A DNA stretch of 9,215 nucleotides, from positions 9,968 through 19,182 of the forward strand of contig MGQK01000068.1 in NCBI GenBank assembly GCA_001797815.1, written 5' to 3'. The stretch is from Deltaproteobacteria bacterium RBG_13_61_14. GTDB lineage: Bacteria; RBG-13-61-14. Below are positions 1 through 6,732 of this stretch, piece by piece. Below the pieces are notes generated by a model. The model was not told the origin of the DNA. It made no database searches and worked only from the letters and a program-made list of their open reading frames with translations. Each line of letters begins with the position of its first letter. Positions within the stretch are counted from its first letter, which is position 1. A program made the translations under genes and the position numbers.

Positions 1-855
1 ATCCAGGCCGAGAGCAGCCAGGTGGCGGAACGACTCAGCCAAGACCTCGGTCTGGCCCCGGACTTGATCTATGACCAACCCCAGCCCGCGCTCGACTACA
101 TCCACCGCCGCACCCAAGCCGCGGACTACTTCTTCTTCCGCAACGCCTCGCGCCAGCCGCTCTTCGCGCAGGTTTCTTTCCCCTGCCCGGGCCGGGCGCC
201 GGAAATCTGGAACCCCTGGACCGGCGAAATCACTCCCGCTGGAAATTATCAAGCAGCCGGCGGCCGAGTGCTCATGGATTTGCATTTGCCGGCATGGGGA
301 TCGCTGCTCATCGGCTTTGAAAAGACTTCGGACCAGGCGCCGATTGCCAAATCATCTGCACCCTCAGCGGCAAAACTTCCGCCTCCGGTCTCAATCCCGT
401 CCTGGCATCTTGAGACGGCGCTCCGCTCTCCGGACGGCAAGAGCAAGCCCTTGGTCCTGGACCTGAGTTCGCTCGCGGACTGGCGCGAGATCCAGGAGCT
501 GAAAGGTTGCTCCACGCCGGGGAGATACACCGCTGAGGTCAACCTGGACCAGGGATTGTTCCAGCCGGGCGTGAGGCTCTTGCTCGATCTGGGCGACGTG
601 CGCGATGCGGCGGAGGTGAAGATCAACGGCCGGCCGGCCGGGACCTTGCTGGTTCCGCCCTTTTCCTGCGACGCCGCCAATTTCTTGAAGCCGGGAAAAA
701 ATACCATCGAGGTGCTGGTCACGCCCACCCTCTACAACCGGCTCCTCCGCTTCGGCAACTCGGGCGACCAGCGCTATCGCCAGTTCAAGGGCCGCTCGAA
801 CCTCATGCCCTCGGGCCTGATCGGGCCGGTCACCATCCAGCCAACGGCGCAGTAA
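1..855 (+). CDS. C-terminal part of a GH106/GH2-like glycoside hydrolase (alpha-L-rhamnosidase-type), partial
   Basis: The reading frame is open from base 1 (Ile-Gln-Ala-Glu...) to TAA at 853-855, so this is the last 284 codons of a gene that begins left of the window. The GTG at 22 is internal, not a start. Two beta-rich parts are visible. The first runs through 'DYFFFRNAS' to 'EIWNPWTGEI' and 'LPAWGSLLIGF', the pattern seen where GH106-type enzymes leave the catalytic barrel for a beta-sandwich. The second is a galactose-binding-like jelly roll with 'LLLDLGDVRDAAEVKINGRPAGTL' (two pieces), 'LKPGKNTIEVLVTPTLYNRL' and a final 'SGLIGPVTI'. These are hallmarks of the sugar-binding domain of GH2/GH106 proteins. 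GH106 enzymes remove alpha-L-rhamnose from plant or bacterial polysaccharides and are usually exported. The catalytic domain and any signal peptide lie outside the window, so family and substrate are inferred from the C-terminus only. It converges on the HAD gene that ends at 939. Confidence 0.66.
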   Translation: MQAESSQVAERLSQDLGLAPDLIYDQPQPALDYIHRRTQAADYFFFRNASRQPLFAQVSFPCPGRAPEIWNPWTGEITPAGNYQAAGGRVLMDLHLPAWGSLLIGFEKTSDQAPIAKSSAPSAAKLPPPVSIPSWHLETALRSPDGKSKPLVLDLSSLADWREIQELKGCSTPGRYTAEVNLDQGLFQPGVRLLLDLGDVRDAAEVKINGRPAGTLLVPPFSCDAANFLKPGKNTIEVLVTPTLYNRLLRFGNSGDQRYRQFKGRSNLMPSGLIGPVTIQPTAQ

Positions 856-938
856 CTTAGAACCGGCCGGAGTGTCAGGTAGGCAATAACGAGTCTGGTA
901 GCCGCGACCGCCCCGGTCGCGGAAATCCTGTTTGCCCT
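856..938. other. convergent intergenic gap between the glycosidase and the HAD gene
   Basis: An 83-bp non-coding gap lies between two convergent stop codons. Its only visible structure is the perfect hairpin at 902-922. No run of T follows the hairpin on either strand, so a classical intrinsic terminator is not evident, although the stem may still help separate the two transcripts. Confidence 0.6.
902..922. repeat. perfect GC-rich hairpin (9-bp stem, 3-nt loop)
   Basis: The arm ccgcgaccg at 902-910 is the exact reverse complement of cggtcgcgg at 914-922, with a CCC loop. The element is preceded by GTAG (898-901), the same four bases that open the two larger double-hairpin repeats in this window. 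That may indicate a related REP-like family or may be coincidence. It sits between convergent genes, a usual place for such elements. Confidence 0.6.
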
Positions 939-1706
939 TTAAAGATATTTTCTCAAAAATGCAAGAATCTCGATCACGCCCTCGGTTTCGCGACCGGAGG
1001 CGATGGGAACTGATTGCGATTGCAAGCCCTGGGCATGGGCCAAAGGAATCACCGGCCGGCCGCGGTCGGCGAGCGAGGGTTTCAGCTCGGGCGCGAGGTT
1101 TTTCGGGGCCAGGGCGAAGTCGGCTTCGAGCAGCAAAGCCTGGTCGTTCATGGAATCCGCAATCCCGATGGTTTTCCGGCCTTCGGCGACTTTTTTCAAG
1201 CCGGTGAACTTGTTATAACCCCTGGGCAAAATGTCCACCGCCACGCTGGAATAGGTAACCATCACCCGGTCCCGCACCCCCAGCGCCCGCGCCGCTTCAT
1301 TCACTTCGGCATAAAACTCGCGGGGGCGGTCGCAGAACAGGCTGATGGTGGTCAGGCGGTGGGCGAAGTAATTGACCTCGGGAAATTCCTGATCCTTGAG
1401 CTTCTGCTCCAGGTCTTTGAGCAGCTTTTGCTCCTCCGGAGAGGTGAGGACCAATTCCTGTTTCCGGTCGGGGCTGAAGCTGCAGCCGGTCTCCAGCACG
1501 TAGCCGTCAAAGCATAGGCGGAGCTTGGCCGGGAGCTTACGGTTCACGAAGTCCAGGTCATTGCCGGTGCAGAGGAAGAGCACGGCCCGGTCCGCGAGCT
1601 TGTTCAGGCCCGCGATCAGGTCGGGCACCAACTCCGGCCGCAAGACCTCGCCCGGTTCCAGCAAGGTGCCATGCAAATCCAGGCCGAGGATGTAATCTTT
1701 TTTCAT
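939..1706 (-). CDS. HAD-superfamily phosphatase, Cof/mannosyl-phosphoglycerate-phosphatase-like (C2-cap)
   Basis: A 255-residue soluble protein read from ATG at 1706 to TAA at 939. All four HAD motifs can be placed. Motif I is 'GLDLHGTLL' with nucleophile D10, motif II is 'LCTGN' (T47), motif III is K166 in 'GYNKFTGLKKV', and motif IV is 'GIADSMNDQALL' (D184, D188). About 100 residues between motifs II and III form the C2-type cap typical of Cof-like sugar-phosphate phosphatases. HAD enzymes hydrolyse phosphate esters through an aspartyl-phosphate with Mg2+. The substrate cannot be told from sequence. One residue is unusual: the second Asp of DxD, the general acid/base, is His12. A start at 1754 would add 16 residues encoded by an intergenic repeat, so 1706 is preferred, though no clear Shine-Dalgarno precedes it. 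It lies 66 bp after ligA and may be expressed by read-through from it. Confidence 0.8.
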   Translation of the reverse strand: MKKDYILGLDLHGTLLEPGEVLRPELVPDLIAGLNKLADRAVLFLCTGNDLDFVNRKLPAKLRLCFDGYVLETGCSFSPDRKQELVLTSPEEQKLLKDLEQKLKDQEFPEVNYFAHRLTTISLFCDRPREFYAEVNEAARALGVRDRVMVTYSSVAVDILPRGYNKFTGLKKVAEGRKTIGIADSMNDQALLLEADFALAPKNLAPELKPSLADRGRPVIPLAHAQGLQSQSVPIASGRETEGVIEILAFLRKYL

Positions 1707-1715
1707 TATTGAAAT

Positions 1716-1770
1716 GTAGGGGCGCGATTGATCGCGTCCGGTAGGTGGGCGCAATGAATTGCGCCCCTAC
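1716..1770. repeat. double-hairpin repeat with terminal inverted repeats, copy A (55 bp)
   Basis: The element begins gtaggggcgc (1716-1725) and ends with its exact reverse complement gcgcccctac (1761-1770). Inside are two hairpins with 9-bp stems and 2-nt loops. The first is 1720-1728 with 1731-1739 (one G-T pair at 1737) and the second is 1747-1755 with 1758-1766 (perfect). A second copy lies at 6110-6167. It fills most of the 66-bp gap between ligA and the HAD gene, two bases after the ligA stop. No transposase is present, so it resembles a REP/BIME- or MITE-like element mobilised in trans or an old relic. Confidence 0.85.
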
Positions 1771-1772
1771 CC

Positions 1773-3830
<2,058 letters not shown>

Positions 3831-5972
3831 TCACTTCGCGGTCCCCTCCAGGGCCTGGAGCGCGGCGTCCAATTCCGAGGTGGCATAGCCATGCTCGGAA
3901 AGCCAGCGAATTTGCTCGCGGGCTAAAGCCAGGGCCTCTTCCGGGGTCATCGCGGCCGGAATCCGGTCTTTGACCACCGCCAAATACCACCGGGCCAATT
4001 GTCCATGGGCCTGGGCCATCGAGGGATCCAGGCGAAGCGCTTCCTCAAACTCCTTTTTGGCAGCCATGTAATCCCCTCGCTGGAAATAAATCACTCCCAG
4101 GTTAAGGTGACCCAAGGCATAGTTGGGGTTCAATGCCAGGGCGCGTTCCATCATGTCCTTCGCCTCTTCCAACCGGCTCTGGGTGCCGTAGAGGTTGCCC
4201 AAATGCAAGTAAACCCGCTCATCCAGGGACCCGTGGGCCACGGCCTGTTCCAGAAAAGGCTGCGCTTCTTCGTTCTGCCCCAGTTGAGTCAGAACCGTGC
4301 CCAACCGGCCTTCCGCCTCCGGGAACCGGGGCAAAGCGACCAGGGCCCGGCGGTAATAGTCCGCGGCCGCTTCCAAATTCTTTTCCAGCTCGGCCAACAG
4401 GCCCATGAGGTAGAGGGCCCAGGGCTCGTCCGGGGACACGGCCAAGACCTGCTCCAACTGAGCCCGGGCGTCCTCCAGCCGGTTATCGTGCAGATCCAGC
4501 CGGGCCAGTTGGATCTCGGCCCGGATGCGGTCGCCCGGGCTCGTGACCTGCTCCAGGTATTTTTCCAAAAACGTCCGGGCCTTCTGGGCCGGACCGGTCT
4601 CCTGGTAAACCTGGGCGATCTGGAACAGGACGCCGGGATCATCGGGCGCAGCTTGATATGCTCGGGCCAGAAGCATCTTCGCCCGCGGAAGTTGCTTTCG
4701 CTCTTGAGCCAGCGCGGCCATCTGGACCAGAGTCAGGGGCCGGCCGGGCCCCAGGCGGGTGGCCTCGGCCCAAAGGCGATAGCCGTCCTGCCAGGTAGTA
4801 TTTCGTTCCCGCGTCCATCCGGCCTGGATCAAGATAATCAATACCAGCCACGACCATGCGGCCCGGCGCCGCTCCGGCCTAGTCTGCTCCAAAGCGCGGA
4901 AGAGGAGGCTGAAGGCGGCCAGGAGAAGCCCGACGGATCCCAGATAGACCCGTGTCTCGCTGAAAGGGAGGTGGAGGGGGACGAGGGAGGTCGGGAGGAG
5001 GGAGAGCAAAAACCAGGCGAGCCCCAGAGCCACGAGCGGCAAGCTCCGGGCGGAAAGAGCGATCATGAAGAGGAGGGCGAGGATGCCGAATGCGGCCGCG
5101 ATCACGCCGGCCTGCAGGAGCGATGAAGCTGCCGGCAAATCCGGAAGGATGGAGAGGTGAAAGGGGAAAAAGACTTTGGCGAAATAGAGGAGGACGGCCT
5201 TGAGTTGGGTGAGGAGGTTGGTGAGAAGAGAAAGATCGGCGGAGCCGAACCGGGTGTGGATGAGGAAGTAGCGGAGCGCCAGGAACCCGACGGCGACAAG
5301 GCCATAGGCGAGGTAAATCGCGATCCTCTTGGAAAGCCAGGAGCGGTCGCGGGGAAAAAGCAGGAAGTCGCGGGCCACGATCAGGGCCGGGAGGACCATC
5401 GCGGTTTCTTTGCTGAGAAGCCCAAGGGCGGCGGCCAGGATGGCGCCGGCCCGGCGAAAGGAAGGGTAAGGTCCCGGGTCCGGGACCGGGCCGTCGTCCA
5501 GGAAAAGCGCGAGCAGGACCCAACCCGCGGCGAGGAGGTCGGAGCGGGAGCTGATGTAATTGACGGCCATGGTGTTGACCGTGGCCACGGCAAAGGTCAA
5601 AGCCAGGAGCCAGGACAGGACCTGGTCTTTGAGCCAGCGCCGGGCGAGGAAGAAGACCAGGAGCGCGTTCAGGGAATGGATCAAGAGGTTGAGCAGGTGG
5701 AAGCCGAGAGGTTTGGATCCGAACAGCGCAAAAGTGGCCGCGTATGAGAGCAGGGTGAGGGGACGATACATTTGGACGCCGAGCCGGGAGCTGAAGGTCT
5801 GGGGATCGGTGAAAAGCCGGCCCAGGGAAACCTGGACCTGGAGGGCCAGGTTCTCCTGGACGTGGTGGATATCGTCGAAATAGAAATCGCCGGGCAAGGC
5901 ATTGGAATAAACCACCCAGGTGAAAACCACGATCAGCCCGGCTTGCAGCCAGGTTTGCTTAAGCCAGTTCAT
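3831..5972 (-). CDS. polytopic GT-C-like membrane protein with C-terminal TPR repeats (TMTC/O-mannosyltransferase-like)
   Basis: A 713-residue protein with two halves. Residues 1 to about 390 are strongly hydrophobic with many membrane segments. They carry features of the PMT/TMTC-like GT-C fold: a first external loop with 'GDFYFDD' (D29, D33, D34), 'YRPL' at 69-72, 'AVNYISSRSDLL' near 136-147, 'SKE' at 187-189, 'SETRVYL' near 338-344, and 'RNTTWQDGYRLWAEA' leading into the soluble part. Residues from about 410 to 670 form tandem TPR units of 34-residue type, such as 'ALGHLNLGVIYFQRGDYMAAKKEFEEALRLDP' (in two pieces: 'ALGHLNLGVIYFQRGDYM' and 'AAKKEFEEALRLDP'). GT-C enzymes transfer sugar from a lipid-linked donor to an acceptor outside the membrane, and TPRs may hold the acceptor or a partner. 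Activity in bacterial relatives is mostly unproven. ATG at 5972 is chosen because upstream codons cross a repeat and promoter. It is the first gene of the minus-strand group, 66 bp before ligA. Confidence 0.82.
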   Translation of the reverse strand: MNWLKQTWLQAGLIVVFTWVVYSNALPGDFYFDDIHHVQENLALQVQVSLGRLFTDPQTFSSRLGVQMYRPLTLLSYAATFALFGSKPLGFHLLNLLIHSLNALLVFFLARRWLKDQVLSWLLALTFAVATVNTMAVNYISSRSDLLAAGWVLLALFLDDGPVPDPGPYPSFRRAGAILAAALGLLSKETAMVLPALIVARDFLLFPRDRSWLSKRIAIYLAYGLVAVGFLALRYFLIHTRFGSADLSLLTNLLTQLKAVLLYFAKVFFPFHLSILPDLPAASSLLQAGVIAAAFGILALLFMIALSARSLPLVALGLAWFLLSLLPTSLVPLHLPFSETRVYLGSVGLLLAAFSLLFRALEQTRPERRRAAWSWLVLIILIQAGWTRERNTTWQDGYRLWAEATRLGPGRPLTLVQMAALAQERKQLPRAKMLLARAYQAAPDDPGVLFQIAQVYQETGPAQKARTFLEKYLEQVTSPGDRIRAEIQLARLDLHDNRLEDARAQLEQVLAVSPDEPWALYLMGLLAELEKNLEAAADYYRRALVALPRFPEAEGRLGTVLTQLGQNEEAQPFLEQAVAHGSLDERVYLHLGNLYGTQSRLEEAKDMMERALALNPNYALGHLNLGVIYFQRGDYMAAKKEFEEALRLDPSMAQAHGQLARWYLAVVKDRIPAAMTPEEALALAREQIRWLSEHGYATSELDAALQALEGTAK

Positions 5973-5991
5973 CGCCTTTCTTCTCCCCCTC

Positions 5992-6020
5992 GCGCTGGGG
6001 CCCGGCCGAGGCCCCAGCGC
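5992..6020 (-). promoter_or_regulatory. leader hairpin of the TPR membrane gene (11-bp stem)
   Basis: The arms 5992-6002 (gcgctggggcc) and 6010-6020 are perfect reverse complements around a 7-nt loop. The hairpin lies between the predicted start of transcription near 6032 and the start codon at 5972, ending about 19 bases before the ATG. It could protect the 5' end of the mRNA or affect access to the ribosome site. No riboswitch class is recognisable. Confidence 0.5.
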
Positions 6021-6038
6021 TTCCGGAATAGTTTTTTT

Positions 6039-6044
6039 ATTATA
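6039..6044 (-). promoter_or_regulatory. -10 box of the minus-strand TPR-ligA-HAD group
   Basis: On the minus strand the sequence reads TATAAT, a perfect sigma70 -10 hexamer, followed by an A-rich discriminator. Around 16-18 bases upstream no good -35 is found (candidates read GGATTC or TGGATT). Transcription would start near 6032 and give a leader of about 60 nt containing the 11-bp hairpin. The match is striking in such GC-rich DNA, but a promoter without a -35 is only probable. Confidence 0.5.
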
Positions 6045-6109
6045 CCGCGCCTTGCCGGAATGAATCCAGATTTTAATTCCCCTTTGCCACCTCCAGTTTT
6101 CGGAGAACA

Positions 6110-6167
6110 GTAGGGGCGCGATTGATCGCGCCCTGAAGAAGATGGGCGCCATCAATGGCGCCCCTAC
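6110..6167. repeat. double-hairpin repeat with terminal inverted repeats, copy B (58 bp)
   Basis: This is the same structure as the copy at 1716-1770, with terminal repeats gtaggggcgc (6110-6119) and gcgcccctac (6158-6167). Hairpin 1 is 6114-6122 with 6125-6133 and hairpin 2 is 6144-6152 with 6155-6163, both perfect 9-bp stems with 2-nt loops. The spacer between the hairpins differs in sequence and length from copy A. In hairpin 2 the seventh pair is C6150-G6157 here but A1753-T1760 in copy A, a compensatory change. It lies between the divergent promoters, about 58 bp upstream of the MarR -35 box. Confidence 0.85.
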
Positions 6168-6225
6168 CAAAAACCGAAAAAAGGCCCTTGATGAAGAAAT
6201 GGGGGGTGGCAAGGGAAAAAAGGAC

Positions 6226-6255
6226 TTGACAACTTTGTTTGGATAGGAATAGTAT
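6226..6255 (+). promoter_or_regulatory. sigma70-like promoter of the marR-fadN unit
   Basis: TTGACA at 6226-6231 is a perfect -35 hexamer. TAGTAT at 6250-6255, 18 bases further on, matches four of six bases of the -10 consensus. Transcription would begin near 6262, only about a dozen bases before the GTG start at 6274. The local AT content is well above that of the surrounding genes. Confidence 0.65.
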
Positions 6256-6266
6256 GGATACAAAGT
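6232..6266. promoter_or_regulatory. candidate MarR operator (inverted repeat over the promoter)
   Basis: ACTTTGT at 6232-6238 and ACAAAGT at 6260-6266 are perfect inverted repeats separated by 21 bp, and they extend to 9 bp with one mismatch. They bracket the -10 box and start right after the -35 box, so a bound protein would block RNA polymerase. GGATA is also directly repeated at 6241-6245 and 6256-6260. Autoregulation by the adjacent MarR protein is the natural reading but is inferred from position. The arm spacing is wider than in most single MarR sites. Confidence 0.45.
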
Positions 6267-6273
6267 AATTCCC

Positions 6274-6732
6274 GTGGGCGTCGAATACCAGATGGGTTTT
6301 TTCCTGAACCGGGCGAGCTGGGCGATGTCGCGCTATCTCAAGTCGCACCTGCGCGCGCACGGTCTCAAGGAAGTCTCGGTGGGCTTTATCGGGGTGCTCC
6401 TGGCCCTGGCCCAGCGCGACGGCCTGCGTCTGACCGAGCTGGGCCAGACGGTTTCCCTGGAGAAATCCACCATGACCGGGCTGATTGACCGGATGGAGCG
6501 GGCGCGGCTGGTCCGCCGGCGCTCGAGCCCCAACGACCGGCGGGCTTTTCGGATTTGCATGACCGAGCGGGGTCGGATGATCGCGCCGGAGGTGCAGCGT
6601 GTGCTGAAGCAAGCCTACCGGGAATTGACCCGGGGGATGAACGCCGAGGAGTTGGAGCAGGTTCGCGCGAGCCTGGTCCAGTTGATCCGTAACGCCTATC
6701 GTCGGGAAAGAAGCAGGAGGAAAAAGCCATGA
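6274..6732 (+). CDS. MarR-family transcriptional regulator
   Basis: A 152-residue protein of typical MarR length (140-160), which would dimerise and bind palindromic DNA, releasing it on binding a small ligand. Residues 1-30 form the first dimerisation helix ('YQMGFFLNRASWAMSRYLKS'). The winged helix-turn-helix spans about 35-105. It has 'LTELGQTVSLEKSTMTGLID' for helices 3-4, the recognition helix being around 62-80, and the wing with D88-R89-R90 followed by 'MTERG'. The C-terminal helices from 105 complete the dimer interface, ending in a basic tail. An in-frame TAG at 6250-6252 limits the start to GTG 6274 or ATG 6292. GTG keeps the conserved first helix. Neither has a Shine-Dalgarno, so translation may be nearly leaderless. 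The stop overlaps the next start as ATGA, indicating coupling with the beta-oxidation gene it probably controls; an acyl-CoA or fatty acid ligand is inferred. Confidence 0.9.
   Translation: MGVEYQMGFFLNRASWAMSRYLKSHLRAHGLKEVSVGFIGVLLALAQRDGLRLTELGQTVSLEKSTMTGLIDRMERARLVRRRSSPNDRRAFRICMTERGRMIAPEVQRVLKQAYRELTRGMNAEELEQVRASLVQLIRNAYRRERSRRKKP
6715..6720 (+). promoter_or_regulatory. ribosome binding site of the fadN-like gene
   Basis: AGGAGG stands eight bases before the ATG at 6729, within the last codons of the MarR gene. Its strength contrasts with the absence of a site before the MarR start, so the enzyme should be translated more efficiently than its regulator from the same mRNA. Confidence 0.75.

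Larger units (their letters stand above)
5973..6273. other. divergent regulatory region between the TPR gene and the MarR gene
   Basis: These 301 bases hold no credible gene. From left to right there is the leader hairpin of the minus-strand gene (5992-6020), a consensus -10 box for that gene (6039-6044), copy B of the double-hairpin repeat (6110-6167), a purine-rich stretch with nothing recognisable (6168-6225), and the MarR promoter with an overlapping inverted repeat (6226-6266). A reading frame running through the region on the minus strand joins the TPR gene but has no protein-like character. Confidence 0.7.

Noticed and set aside
902-922. intrinsic terminator for the convergent genes
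   Set aside because: The stem is perfect, but there is no T-run within the next bases on either strand, so it is listed as a repeat hairpin.
1707-1754. 16-residue N-terminal extension of the HAD protein
   Set aside because: It is encoded largely by the intergenic repeat, and the first beta strand leading to motif I starts right after the ATG at 1706.
3999-5126. 375-codon open frame on the plus strand opposite the TPR part of the membrane gene
   Set aside because: It is antisense to clear TPR units and hydrophobic segments, has Gln/Gly/Pro-rich composition, and lacks any recognised domain.
5992-6038. plus-strand intrinsic terminator (11-bp hairpin followed by seven T)
   Set aside because: The T-run begins 11 bases after the stem rather than directly, and no plus-strand gene ends here. 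On the minus strand the same bases form the leader and promoter.
5973-6263. 97-residue N-terminal extension of the TPR membrane protein
   Set aside because: It would read through the leader hairpin, the TATAAT box and the double-hairpin repeat. The extension has no domain, and the hydrophobic N-terminus typical of the family begins at the ATG at 5972.
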